Source: Rhizobium bangladeshense
Lineage (GTDB): Bacteria; Pseudomonadota; Alphaproteobacteria; Rhizobiales; Rhizobiaceae
Assembly (NCBI RefSeq): GCF_001662075.1
Contig: NZ_LYPL01000003.1
Span: 372,001-436,000 of the forward strand
Reading direction: 5' to 3'
DNA: 64,000 bases
The notes beneath the pieces are model-generated. The model ran no database searches. It worked only from the letters and a program-made list of their open reading frames with translations, and was not told where the DNA came from. Within the stretch, counting starts at the first letter, position 1; each line of letters opens with the position of its first letter. This document shows, one piece after another, positions 36,264 to 45,425 of this stretch. A program made the translations under genes and the position numbers.

Positions 36264-37462
36264 TGGGTCGCGACCTCCCCGTTCGCGGCGACATCGGCGG
36301 AAACACGCACCGCCCCGCCCTCACGCACCCGCTGCAGGCCCTGCGTCACGATCTTGTCGCCATCCTTGAGGTCGGCCTTGACGAGAATGAAATCGGGATT
36401 GCGCTGCACGATGCTCACCCGCACCTTATGCGACTTGTCGTCAGTCACCTGCCAGACGAATGAGCCCTGCGAATCCCACTGCACGGACTGCGGATCGACC
36501 GCTGGATATTTGTCGCCGGGAAATTTCATGCTGACGCTGAAGGACATGCCGGCGCGCAACTCGTCCGACGAGTTGTCGATCCGGGCGCGCAGGCGCAGCG
36601 TGCGGCTCGCCGCATCGATGCGGTTGTCGACGGCCTCGATCACCCCGGAGAACACCTGCCCCGGCTTTGCGACCGACATCGCCTCGACCGGCTGGCCGAC
36701 CGCAACCGTATTGGAGAAGCGCTCCGGCACCCAGAAATCGACGAGGATTTCCGAACGGTCGTCGAGGGTGACGATCGGCGTCGTCGTCGTGACGTTGTCG
36801 CCGATATTGACCGGCACGATGCCGACAATGCCGTCGATCGGCGCGATGATATTGCGCCGGGCGAGGTTGAGCTCGGCCGCCTGGAGCTGCAGGCGGGCGC
36901 CCTGCTCGGCGATCTCAGAATCGAAGACGTCCATGCGCGACACGCTGGACTTGATGTTGTGATAGAGATTGGATTTTTCGACGGCGGCCCTTACCGCCAC
37001 ATCCGCCTGGCCGCGGGCGATCACCTGCTCCTCGCTGTCGAGCTTGGCCAGCACCTGACCGGCCTTCACCCTGTCGCCCGACTTGATGAGAATTTCGCGA
37101 ATAGTCCCGGATGCCTGTGGCGTCACCGCGACCGAACGGATCGCGTCACCTGTGCCGATGGCGTTCAGTCGATCGTTGACGACGCCCTGGACGACAGCCT
37201 CGGTCGCGACGAGAATCGCGCTGTTGCGCCCGCCATTGCCGCGGTTCCGCCCCTCGCCCTGGCCACGGCGCTGGCTTTGCGTCCCGGCCGGAGTGCCGGC
37301 ATCGGCCGTCTCTTCAGCCTTCGGCACAATCTTAGAAACGAGGCTCTCTGGAATGCCTGCATCGCGCATCATATCGCCGGCACCCGGCGCAAAGAAAACC
37401 CATGCGGCAAAGCCGGCAATAATGACGATGAGCGAAAGTATAAACTGCTTCCAAAAGGCCAT
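36260..37462 (-). CDS. RND efflux periplasmic adaptor (membrane fusion protein)
   Basis: Adaptor that links the RND pump to an outer-membrane channel, 400 residues. One N-terminal membrane anchor (LSLIVIIAGFAAWVFFAP), then an unusual Arg/Gly/Asn-rich linker (QRRGQGEGRNRGNGGRN). The lipoyl/barrel domain follows (TPQASGTIREILIKSGDRVK AGQVLAKLD and RNIIAPIDGIVGIVPVNIGD). A short alpha-hairpin and C-terminal beta-barrel/MP domains complete it. Start ATG 37462 with CGGAG 6 bases upstream. First gene of the pair. Confidence 0.92.
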   Translation of the reverse strand: MAFWKQFILSLIVIIAGFAAWVFFAPGAGDMMRDAGIPESLVSKIVPKAEETADAGTPAGTQSQRRGQGEGRNRGNGGRNSAILVATEAVVQGVVNDRLNAIGTGDAIRSVAVTPQASGTIREILIKSGDRVKAGQVLAKLDSEEQVIARGQADVAVRAAVEKSNLYHNIKSSVSRMDVFDSEIAEQGARLQLQAAELNLARRNIIAPIDGIVGIVPVNIGDNVTTTTPIVTLDDRSEILVDFWVPERFSNTVAVGQPVEAMSVAKPGQVFSGVIEAVDNRIDAASRTLRLRARIDNSSDELRAGMSFSVSMKFPGDKYPAVDPQSVQWDSQGSFVWQVTDDKSHKVRVSIVQRNPDFILVKADLKDGDKIVTQGLQRVREGGAVRVSADVAANGEVATQ

Positions 37463-37739
37463 TCACGTCTCCGGAGGGACTCGAGGTTGGACCAGGGTCG
37501 GTTGAAAGAGGCGCTGTGGGATCGAAGTCCCCCAGGGATCAAGAACCCCTGTTGATGCGACAATATCGCGCGTTTACAGCTTAGCGGCAAGCATCAGCAC
37601 CCGGCATTACCGATTTGTAATATCAGCAAAGAATGGAAATAACCCGGACGCTCACTTTTGCTTGAACGAAGCTCGCAAACGTCTTGACGAAGCCGGTTTC
37701 GAGGCAAGATTGCTCGGCAAAACCAGTGACGGTGAATGT

Positions 37740-38642
37740 CTACCGACGCATTGACCACCGCAGGCCGACTACCGCGGCCAGTCCCAAGACCGGCCACACC
37801 GCCCAGAAGCGTCCTTCCCAGGTGAAGAGGTTGATGCCGATGATGCCGAGTGCCACGATCGCCAGCGCCGCGAGCTTACGATCGAAGAGGATCTGGTCAC
37901 GGTTCCAGGCCAGCGCCGCAACGACAGCGAGCACAAGGACGGGAAAGCGCGCCCAAAATACGCCCTGCCACGACAAAAGATTGATACCGATCAGTACGGC
38001 GGCGATGACGCCGAGTACGGCAAACAGCCTTTGTCCGCCGGGAGCCGGCCTTGCCTCCTCCGTGACCGCGAGTGCGGGCGATGGCCGGGCAGCGGCAGGT
38101 CGCTCGGCAGACGGCGCCTCGTCGCCGATCCTCACTGCATAGCTAGGCACGCCTTCTTCGACATTCTTGACCATCAGCGGCCCGAGAAACTCGAAACCGA
38201 CCGCCACCTTGTTGCGAACCTGGTCGTAGACGGTGCTCGATATGACAATTCCGCCCGGCGCGGCCGAGGCCTGCAACCGCGCGGCGATATTGACGCCGTC
38301 GCCATAGATGTCGTCGCCCTCGACGATCACATCGCCGAGATTGATGCCGATACGGAACAGCATGCGCCCGTCGTCCGGGCGGCGGGCGTTGAAGCCGGCA
38401 AGTTCGTTCTGTGTATCGACGGCTGCACGCACGGCCTCGACCACGCTCGGGAAATCGGCGATCAGCCCATCGCCCCAGGTGTTGACGACACGGCCGCCAT
38501 GGCTTTCGATCAGCCGCCCCATCGCCTCCCGGCAGCGCTTCAGCGTCGCAAGCGTCCCCTCCTCGTCGGCCCCCATCAGACGCGTATAGTCCTGCACGTC
38601 AGCACAAAAGATCGTCGTCAGCTTGCGCCGCGTTTCACCCAT
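37740..38642 (-). CDS. Class III adenylate/guanylate cyclase with C-terminal membrane repeats
   Basis: 300 residues. The catalytic domain occupies about 1-170, with metal aspartates D15 (FCADVQDYTRLM) and D58 (NTWGDGLIADF) and transition-state residues N118 and R122 (DGVNIAARLQ). It should make cAMP from ATP. The last ~85 residues hold four hydrophobic segments formed by two copies of a 2TM-like unit 50 residues apart (217-246, LIGINLLSWQGVFWARFPVL; 267-296, IIGINLFTWEGRFWAVWPVL). Membrane anchoring at the C-terminus, after a Pro/Ala linker, is less common than N-terminal sensors. Rhizobia have many such cyclases. Monocistronic. Confidence 0.88.
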   Translation of the reverse strand: MGETRRKLTTIFCADVQDYTRLMGADEEGTLATLKRCREAMGRLIESHGGRVVNTWGDGLIADFPSVVEAVRAAVDTQNELAGFNARRPDDGRMLFRIGINLGDVIVEGDDIYGDGVNIAARLQASAAPGGIVISSTVYDQVRNKVAVGFEFLGPLMVKNVEEGVPSYAVRIGDEAPSAERPAAARPSPALAVTEEARPAPGGQRLFAVLGVIAAVLIGINLLSWQGVFWARFPVLVLAVVAALAWNRDQILFDRKLAALAIVALGIIGINLFTWEGRFWAVWPVLGLAAVVGLRWSMRR

Positions 38643-38763
38643 GGTCCTTCGTCTCCGCGCTGTCCGACCCGGAGGGATCGCAACGAAAGCAGATTACGAA
38701 GGCTTTGCCTTTGTTGCCACCGGTAATTGCCGATCGATCATCCATCATTCCTGATGTAAGCGG

Positions 38764-39179
38764 TTCAGCTTCTTTCGCCCATCCAGTCATCGACCTTTAA
38801 AGGCCCAGAAATGCGAGCAAAAGCCTTGTCACGCGTGACGAGGGTCGCCGCGGTCACGACGGCATGAGCGGCAATCATCATGTCCAAAGGCGCCAGAATG
38901 GTGCCTTTGGCTTCACAGGCGGCGCGCAGGTCACCATAGGCTCGCGTGACGTCGTGATCCTAGGGGAGAACATCGACCCTGAGAAGGGAATTGCCTTACC
39001 CGCTCGGATAGCGCCTTCGGATAGCCTCGCTTGGCAAGACCGTAGAACAACTCCCCTTCCGTGATCGATGAGATGACGATCTCGTCCATTGGAACAGCCG
39101 CCAGTCTTTTAAGTATCTCCGGCCGATCGCCTTTGATGGCATGACTGGCGACATCGGTGTCCAGCATCCATGCCGTCAT
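38764..39179 (-). pseudogene. vapC: VapC-type PIN-domain toxin, inactivated
   Basis: The start [20 protein letters not shown] shows the first PIN acidic residue and [17 protein letters not shown] the second. After RVRQF, near 38983-38990, an extra base shifts the frame and the ORF stops at 38931. In the correct frame the protein continues RVDVLP, then an amber TAG (38960-38962) where a Trp codon is expected. It then continues [20 protein letters not shown] and LAPLDMMIAAHA ... TLVTRDKAF to the end at 38764. Two independent lesions make this a genuine pseudogene. The ATG overlaps the original vapB stop. Confidence 0.8.
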
Positions 39180-39440
39180 TCCTTCCAACCTTCGAACGGA
39201 TCACGATCTTGCGAAGGCTGGCTACGATCGGCCGGGTCCAAGGAAATCGTCCGGAATCGGATCCTTCCGATGGAGTTCGAAAAGACCATCCCATGACTTC
39301 GGCTTGCGCGATAATATGACATCACCGGTCTTCGGATCACGACGAACGAACACTTCGCTCTCCTCAAAGCGAAACTCCGCAGGGAGCCTTACCGCTTGGC
39401 TGCGGCCGGTCGTAAAAATCTTAGCCGTTTTCGTTGCCAT
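39176..39440 (-). pseudogene. vapB: VapB/AbrB-type antitoxin, frameshifted near its C-terminus
   Basis: The start [20 protein letters not shown] and [20 protein letters not shown] form a SpoVT/AbrB DNA-binding domain. The current frame ends early as [13 protein letters not shown] at 39222. One extra C at about 39243-39247 explains this. The other frame continues [21 protein letters not shown] and ends at 39176, overlapping the vapC ATG as in intact vapBC pairs. The lost tail is the toxin-binding part, so only DNA binding may remain. Start ATG 39440. Confidence 0.75.
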
Positions 39441-39467
39441 GATAGCCTCCCCATTGCGATAGCTATC

Positions 39468-39481
39468 ATGATATATATCAT
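39468..39481. promoter_or_regulatory. Palindromic candidate operator of vapBC
   Basis: Perfect 14-base palindrome ATGATATATATCAT, 28 bases upstream of the vapB start. AT-rich palindromes at this position are typical binding sites of VapB or VapBC complexes and also supply a -10-like TATATA. Confidence 0.5.
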
Positions 39482-39518
39482 CGACATGCAACAGACAGCA
39501 TGTCACCGGTGGCCGCGA

Positions 39519-41069
39519 TTATTGAACGATCTTGCGCGGGCTCGCCGTGTGCTCCCTCGCCACCGTATTGGAACCGTCGATCTCCTGGAGCAAGACGTCG
39601 TAGCCCCAGAGATCGGCGAGATGCTGCAGGACGAGTTTCGTGTCGTTGTCCTGAAGATAGCAGCCGTTCATGACGATGTGCTGCAGCAACAGCCGGCGGT
39701 CGCCGGCGAGGTCGACATCGACGATGTCGATGGCCGGATCAGTCCAGCCGATATCATATTCGCGCGAGAGCTGGCGGCGGATGCGCAAGTACCCGCGCTC
39801 GTTGTGGATCGCCGAAACCAGCACACCCTCGGCCTGTTCCGGATCGTCGTAAAGATGGAACAGGCGCAGCTGCCGGATGAGGTTCGGGCTCAGGAACTGG
39901 CTGATGAAACTCTCGTCGCGGTAATTGGCCCAGACGTCGCGCAGGACCGCCATTGCATCGCCGCGGCCGGCGATGTCGGGGAACCATGCGCGGTCCTCCT
40001 CCGTCGGCTTCGTGACGATCCTCTCAATATCCTGCATCATCGCAAAACCAAGTGCATAGGGATTGAAACCCGAAAACCGCCGGTCGTCATAGCTTGGCTG
40101 GAAGACGACATTGGCGTGCGACTTCAGAAATTCGAGGAAGTTCCCATCGCTGATCTGCCCCCGCTCGTGAAGCCGGTTCATGATCTGGTAATGGACGAAG
40201 GTGGCAGTTCCCTCATTCATGACCTTGGTCTGCCGCTGCGGATGGAAATATTGCGCGACATGGCGGACGATGCGAAGAATCTCGCGCTGCCACGGCTGCA
40301 GCCGCGGCGCAGACTTCTCAAGAAAATACAGGATGTTGTCTTGCGGGAGGCCGAGCGCGGCACGGCGCTTTTCCAAGCCGATGTCACCTGCCTTTTTCGC
40401 CTTGCCGACGGGAACCGTGCGCCACAGGTCGTTGAACATCTGCTCTTCGTGGGCGCGGCGCTCCTGCTGCCGCTTCTCCTCCTGGCGAAGGTCGGTCGCA
40501 GTCTTGCCCGCGTATCGATGCACCCCGTGCGACATCAGCGCATGCGCTGCATCGAGCGTCCGTTCAACCGCCGTCTCGCCATACCGTTCTTCGCAGCGCG
40601 TGATATAACCCTTTGCGAAATCGAGGTAATCGAGAATTCCCTCCGCATCGGTCCAGAGCTTGAAGAGATAATTGTTCTTGAAGAAGTGATTATGGCCGAA
40701 GGCCGCATGGGCGGTGACGAGCGTCTGCATCGTCGCCGTGTTCTCTTCCATTAGATACGAAATGCAGGGGGAGCTGTTGATGACGATCTCGTAGGCAAGG
40801 TCGCGCATCCCGCGCCGGTAGAATGTTTCGTGATGCGCGAAGTGTTTTCCGAAGGACCAATGGCGGTAAAAGAGCGGCATGCCGGTTGAGGAATAAGCAT
40901 CCAGCATCTGCTCCGAGGTGATGACCTCGATCTGGTTCGGATAGACGTCGAGGCCGAGTTCGCCGAGCGCAATCGCCTCGCAGGCATCGTGAATGCGCTG
41001 CAGCGTTGCGAAGTCCCAGTCGGCACCCTCGAACAAAAGCCGGTCTTTCGGCCTCACCGTCATGGTCAT
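39519..41069 (-). CDS. spoVR: SpoVR family protein
   Basis: A 516-residue SpoVR/YcgB-family protein. Recognisable segments are YPNQIEVITSEQMLDAYSST GMPLFYRHWSFGK and FGHNHFFKNNYLF, and MNEGTATFVHYQIMNRLHER G. Known in Bacillus for cortex formation and in Gram-negatives as part of a stress-linked operon; the biochemical role is unknown. Its ATG overlaps the yeaH-like stop (ATGA), so the genes are translationally coupled. Last gene of the prkA operon. Confidence 0.92.
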   Translation of the reverse strand: MTMTVRPKDRLLFEGADWDFATLQRIHDACEAIALGELGLDVYPNQIEVITSEQMLDAYSSTGMPLFYRHWSFGKHFAHHETFYRRGMRDLAYEIVINSSPCISYLMEENTATMQTLVTAHAAFGHNHFFKNNYLFKLWTDAEGILDYLDFAKGYITRCEERYGETAVERTLDAAHALMSHGVHRYAGKTATDLRQEEKRQQERRAHEEQMFNDLWRTVPVGKAKKAGDIGLEKRRAALGLPQDNILYFLEKSAPRLQPWQREILRIVRHVAQYFHPQRQTKVMNEGTATFVHYQIMNRLHERGQISDGNFLEFLKSHANVVFQPSYDDRRFSGFNPYALGFAMMQDIERIVTKPTEEDRAWFPDIAGRGDAMAVLRDVWANYRDESFISQFLSPNLIRQLRLFHLYDDPEQAEGVLVSAIHNERGYLRIRRQLSREYDIGWTDPAIDIVDVDLAGDRRLLLQHIVMNGCYLQDNDTKLVLQHLADLWGYDVLLQEIDGSNTVAREHTASPRKIVQ

Positions 41070-42340
41070 GGCGTCACCCTCGACTGTGCGTCACGTTTCT
41101 GGAAGAGATCGTGGAAAACGGGGAATATCTCGCCTCGCCGGCAGACCTTGCGCATTGAAAGCGGCAGCGCTTCGGAACGGATCCCGTCATAGAGCATCCA
41201 GAGCGGTGACCGGGATACGGAAGAATCGCCGCCTTCCTCGCCCACCTCGATATAGGCAAAATACTGGCACAACGGCAAAATCTCGCGCAGCAGCTGCCCG
41301 GTCAGGTTGCCGTCGGAATGGGCGTTGTCGCCATCCGAGGCCTGGGCACCGTAAATATTCCACTCGGCCGGATCGAAACGCGCCGCGATGATCGCCCGCA
41401 TCGCTGCAAGGGCGCTGGAAACAAGCGTGCCTCCCGTCGCCGGACCGTAGAAGAAGGTTTCCTCGTCGACCTCTTCGGCCCTGTCGGTATGACGGATGAA
41501 GACGATTTCCACTTTCTTGTAGCGTTTCGACAGAAAAAGGTAGAGCAGCAGATAGAACCGCTTCGCCAGGTCCTTCATGTGCTCCGACATGGAGCCGGAG
41601 ACGTCCATCAGGCAGAACATCACCGCTTTCGCCACAGGCTTCGGCTCGTTTTCGAAGCGGCGATAGCGAACGTCGAGCGGATCGATATAGGGAATGCGCC
41701 GGCTTTTTTCCGTCAGCGATTTGAGCTTTGCCTCAAGCGCCAGACGGCTCTCGTCGTCTTCGCTTTCCTCGATCTGCCGCTGCAGCGCTTCGATCTCTTC
41801 GCGGCGTGGGCGTCCCAGGGCGACGCGGCGCATCATCGCAAGTTTCGTCGTGCGGCCAACGGCAATGTTGGACGGCGATCCTGACACGGAATAGCCGGCA
41901 CGGAAGGGAGTTTCCTCCTCGGTTTCGGCCAGACGCCGCTTGGCGAGGTCGGGCAGTTCCAGATCGTCCAGGAACACATCGAGGAATTCCTCGCGCGTCA
42001 GCACGAAACGGAAGCCGTCCTCGCCGTCGCCTTCGCCCGCATCCTTGGGTTTTCCGCCCCTGCTTCCCGGCGGGCGCGGAAGAATGTCGCCTTCGACGAA
42101 GGCCCTGTTTCCGGGCAGAATATGATCGCGGATGCCGCCATCGCCCCTCCGCAGGTTCGGCTCGGCCATCCCGTCGATCGGCAGGCTGATTTCCCCGCCG
42201 TCGAGCACATCGCGAATGTTACGGTTTTGCAGAGAACGTTTGACCGCCTGCTGCACGGCGCCCTTCATGCGTCGAAGGAACCGCTGCCGATTTTCCAGAC
42301 TTTTACCGCGCGGATTCAGCCGCCGGTCGACAATGTGCAT
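41066..42340 (-). CDS. YeaH/YhbH family protein (DUF444, vWA-like)
   Basis: 424 residues, starting MHIVDRRLNPRGKSLENRQR FLRR. The C-terminal half carries a von Willebrand A-like metal site, CLMDVSGSMSEHMKDLAKRF (DxSxS), followed by VEIVFIRHTDRAEEVDE. In E. coli the equivalent yeaH lies after yeaG (prkA) and both respond to stress and nitrogen starvation. Here it is 12 bases after prkA and overlaps spoVR by 4 bases. Confidence 0.92.
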   Translation of the reverse strand: MHIVDRRLNPRGKSLENRQRFLRRMKGAVQQAVKRSLQNRNIRDVLDGGEISLPIDGMAEPNLRRGDGGIRDHILPGNRAFVEGDILPRPPGSRGGKPKDAGEGDGEDGFRFVLTREEFLDVFLDDLELPDLAKRRLAETEEETPFRAGYSVSGSPSNIAVGRTTKLAMMRRVALGRPRREEIEALQRQIEESEDDESRLALEAKLKSLTEKSRRIPYIDPLDVRYRRFENEPKPVAKAVMFCLMDVSGSMSEHMKDLAKRFYLLLYLFLSKRYKKVEIVFIRHTDRAEEVDEETFFYGPATGGTLVSSALAAMRAIIAARFDPAEWNIYGAQASDGDNAHSDGNLTGQLLREILPLCQYFAYIEVGEEGGDSSVSRSPLWMLYDGIRSEALPLSMRKVCRRGEIFPVFHDLFQKRDAQSRVTP

Positions 42341-42352
42341 AATGGCTCCGCA

Positions 42353-44296
42353 TTAACTTGCCTGTTTGACGCGCATGTACCATTCCACAAGGCGTCGAAC
42401 CTGCCTCTCGGTGTAACCCCGCGCGGCCATGCGCGAGACGAATTCGCTGTGCTTCTTTTCGGTTTCCGAATCCTTCTTCGATCCGAAGGAAATGACCGGC
42501 AAAAGATCTTCGACCTGCGAGAACATACGTTTCTCGATGACTTCCCGGATCTTCTCGTAGCTCGTCCATGACGGATTTTTTCCGCCGTTGGCTGCCCTCG
42601 ATCTCAGCGAGAACTTGACGATTTCGTTGCGGAAATCCTTCGGATTGGCGATTCCCGCCGGCTTTTCGATTTTCGTTAGTTCCTGATTGAGGAGCTCGCG
42701 GTCGAGAAGCTGGCCGGTATCGGGATCCTTGAAGTCCACATCTTCGATCCAGGCATCGGCATAATCTACGTAGCGGTCGAACAAATTCTGTCCGTAGTCT
42801 GCATAGGATTCAAGATAGGCCTTCTGAATCTCATTGCCAATGAACTCTGCGTAACGTGGCGCAAGATCGGCCTTGATGAATTCCAGATAGCGCTTCTCGA
42901 CATCGTCGGAAAATTGCTCGCGACGGATCGCCTGTTCCAGCACATACATCAGATGGACGGGATCGGCGCCGATATCCGTGGTGTCGTGATTGAAGGTCGA
43001 TGCGAGAACCTTGAAGGCGAAACGGGTCGAGATCCCGTCCATGCCTTCGTCGATGCCGGCAGCGTCGCGGTACTCCTGAACGCTGCGGGCGCGCGGATCG
43101 CTTTCCTTCAGGCTTTCGCCGTCATAGGTGCGCATCTTCGAGAAGAAGGTCGAGTTCTCATGCTTGCGCAGGCGGGATAGCACGGAAAAACGAGCCAGCA
43201 TTTCGAGCGTAGCCGGGGCGCATGGCGCATCCGCCAATTCCGATCCCTCGATCAGCTTTTCGTAGATCTTCTGTTCTTCCGTCACCCGCAGGCAATAGGG
43301 GACCTTGATGACGCAGATACGGTCGATAAAGGCCTCATTGTTCTTGTTGGCCTTGAAGGTCTGCCACTCCGCCTCGTTCGAATGCGCAAGGACGATGCCG
43401 GAGAAGGGTATGGCGCCGATATTCTCGGAGCCGATATAGTTGCCCTCCTGCGTCGCCGTCAGCAGCGGATGCAGCATCTTGATCGGCGCCTTGAACATCT
43501 CGACGAATTCGAGAATGCCCTGGTTGGCGCGGTTGAGCCCGCCCGAATAGCTGTAGGCATCGGGATCGTTCTGGGAATAGGTTTCCAGCTTGCGGATATC
43601 GACCTTGCCGACCAGCGACGAGATGTCCTGATTGTTCTCGTCGCCAGGCTCGGTCTTGGCAATTGCGATCTGGCGCAACCGCGAAGGTTGTATCCTGACG
43701 ACGCGGAATTGCGAAATATCGCCGCCGAAGTCGTCGAGCCGCTTCAGGCACCATGGGCTCATCAGACCGTTCAGCCGCCGCAGCGGGATGCCGTACTGCT
43801 CCTGGAGGAGTGAGCCCATTGTCTCAGGATCGAAGAGGTTGAGCGGGCTTTCGAACACGGGGCTGATCTCGTCGCCCGCCTTCAGGACGTAGATCGGATG
43901 AACCTCCATCAACTGCTTCAGCCGCTCCGCCAGCGACGATTTGCCGCCGCCGACCGGGCCGAGCAGATAGAGAATTTGCTTGCGCTCTTCGAGTCCTTGC
44001 GCCGCGTGCCGGAAGAAGGAAACAATGCGTTCGATGGTCTCTTCCATGCCGTGAAAGCCGGCAAAGGCTGGATAGACCCGGATGGTCCGGTTCATGAAGA
44101 TCCTGCCGAGGCGCGCATCCCTGGCGGTGTCGACCATTTGCGGCTCGCCTATGGCTGCGAGCAGGCGCTCCGTCGCGTTGGCATAGGCGATCGGTTCTTG
44201 TTTACAGAGGTCGAGATATTCCGAGACCGACATGTCGGCCTCGCGGCGCGCTTCATAACTGCGCGTGAACGCATCGAATACGGATTCACTCAGCAT
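42353..44296 (-). CDS. prkA: PrkA serine protein kinase (AAA+ family)
   Basis: 647 residues, the family's usual length. N-terminal AAA domain with Walker A GPVGGGKSS at 113-121. Walker-B/arginine-finger regions follow (SGIVLAHSNEAEWQTFKANK). The C-terminal PrkA domain includes RYAEFIGNEIQKAYLESYAD YGQNLFDRYVDYADAWIED. Family members have reported kinase or AAA protease activity. First gene of prkA-yeaH-spoVR, preceded by a match to the EcfG/RpoE2 stress promoter. Confidence 0.94.
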   Translation of the reverse strand: MLSESVFDAFTRSYEARREADMSVSEYLDLCKQEPIAYANATERLLAAIGEPQMVDTARDARLGRIFMNRTIRVYPAFAGFHGMEETIERIVSFFRHAAQGLEERKQILYLLGPVGGGKSSLAERLKQLMEVHPIYVLKAGDEISPVFESPLNLFDPETMGSLLQEQYGIPLRRLNGLMSPWCLKRLDDFGGDISQFRVVRIQPSRLRQIAIAKTEPGDENNQDISSLVGKVDIRKLETYSQNDPDAYSYSGGLNRANQGILEFVEMFKAPIKMLHPLLTATQEGNYIGSENIGAIPFSGIVLAHSNEAEWQTFKANKNNEAFIDRICVIKVPYCLRVTEEQKIYEKLIEGSELADAPCAPATLEMLARFSVLSRLRKHENSTFFSKMRTYDGESLKESDPRARSVQEYRDAAGIDEGMDGISTRFAFKVLASTFNHDTTDIGADPVHLMYVLEQAIRREQFSDDVEKRYLEFIKADLAPRYAEFIGNEIQKAYLESYADYGQNLFDRYVDYADAWIEDVDFKDPDTGQLLDRELLNQELTKIEKPAGIANPKDFRNEIVKFSLRSRAANGGKNPSWTSYEKIREVIEKRMFSQVEDLLPVISFGSKKDSETEKKHSEFVSRMAARGYTERQVRRLVEWYMRVKQAS

Positions 44297-44337
44297 GGGA
44301 CCTCCATTAAGGTTATGCCGCAGGCTCTAAGCCGTAT

Positions 44338-44363
44338 AACCATCGAGATGGCCACGGCGTTCC
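44338..44363 (-). promoter_or_regulatory. Candidate general-stress (EcfG/RpoE2) promoter of prkA operon
   Basis: On the minus strand GGAAC (44359-44363) is followed after 17 bases by GGTT (44338-44341). This fits the Sinorhizobium RpoE2 consensus GGAAC-N18/19-TT. It lies 42 bases upstream of the prkA start. Confidence 0.55.
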
Positions 44364-44655
44364 TAAGAATCAATAGTTTCGTAGGTATATTCGACGCTCA
44401 CCGGCTGTTTGTAGCAATGCACAAAAAATTGCATGCACCGGTATTTTTTTACTCTGCGAAACTGTTTCATATTGTAGTTGAAAAAAGGCCCATTGCGATA
44501 TCAGCACATTTAGCGACGTGACATGAATGTCAAAAAGGTGTGCAATGGCGCCGGTGATTCGAGAATGCGAGAAAACAGCGATCGGCAGCCGATCAGGGCA
44601 GCCCCGATCGGGCGGATACCGATGCGCCGCCGGCAAATTCAGTAAATTTCAGGGG

Positions 44656-44682
44656 AAAATGGCGCGCGTGGCGATCACGCGC
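44656..44682 (-). terminator. Terminator after the VOC-family gene
   Basis: Stem gcgcgtg / cacgcgc with loop gcgat at 44664-44682. On the minus strand GCCATTTT follows. It lies 30 bases after the gene's stop. Confidence 0.55.
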
Positions 44683-44711
44683 CCCGATTCGTAATCGCGC
44701 CTCCGCCGGCC

Positions 44712-45188
44712 TCAGCCGTTGAACGCCCCCTCCAACGCAGCAAGATCAATCTTGATCATGCCGAGCATCACCTCGGTGACGCGCTTGGCCCGCTCTCGAT
44801 CGCTGTCGGCGACCATCTCGGAAAGGGCCCGCGGCACGATCTGCCAGGAAAGGCCCCAGCGGTCCTTGAGCCAGCCGCAGGCTTCAGGCGTGCCGCCATT
44901 GGCGAGAAACGCATCCCAGATCCGATCGATCTCGGCCTGGCTGTCAAGCAGAATGGCAACCGAGAAGGAATGGTTGAAGCTGTCGAGCGGGCCGGCCCTC
45001 ATCGCCAGGAAGGCTTGATCGCAGAGCGTGAATTCGATCAGTTCGACGCTGCCCGGAGGCCCGCTCGGGGTTTCCGCCGGCAATATCGTGGTGCGGCCGA
45101 TCCTGGAATCCGGAATGACCGATACGTAGAATTCGACGGCTTCGCGCGCCTGCTCCGCGAACCAGAGATTTGAAACGACCTTCGGCAT
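44712..45188 (-). CDS. VOC family protein (PhnB-like)
   Basis: 158-residue protein of the glyoxalase/PhnB-like fold: VVSNLWFAEQAREAVEFYVS VIPDSRIG at the N-terminus and the paired repeat FSVAILLDSQAEIDRIWDAF LANGG ... RWGLSWQIVPRAL. Often annotated as 3-demethylubiquinone-9 3-methyltransferase-like, but no methyltransferase motif is present and the activity is unknown. Excellent start: AGGAGG 6 bases before ATG 45188. Divergent from uvrD. Confidence 0.85.
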   Translation of the reverse strand: MPKVVSNLWFAEQAREAVEFYVSVIPDSRIGRTTILPAETPSGPPGSVELIEFTLCDQAFLAMRAGPLDSFNHSFSVAILLDSQAEIDRIWDAFLANGGTPEACGWLKDRWGLSWQIVPRALSEMVADSDRERAKRVTEVMLGMIKIDLAALEGAFNG

Positions 45189-45425
45189 GAACAGCCTCCT
45201 GTTGGCGAGGGTTGCCGGACTCCTGTCCGATGCCCCGAGGACGTCTCGCTGGCATCGGTTCCGACAGGCTGCGCTCGGATTTTTTTGCTGCGCCGCCGTA
45301 CGACGATCGCAGTCACACCCAGCGGCGGCCCTGCCGCCCGTGTCGGTCTACAATCGCGGTGGTTCAGGAATGAAAGCAGAACATCTTTTCTGGTCTTTCC
45401 CTCCCGAATCACTACATTACGCGCC

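Larger units (their letters stand above)
44297..44711. other. 415-base non-coding gap upstream of prkA
   Basis: It holds the candidate prkA promoter at 44338-44363 and the VOC-gene terminator at 44656-44682. The part 44400-44560 is AT-rich relative to its surroundings, with several T/A runs. I see no ORF with a ribosome site and no recognisable RNA there. Confidence 0.5.
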
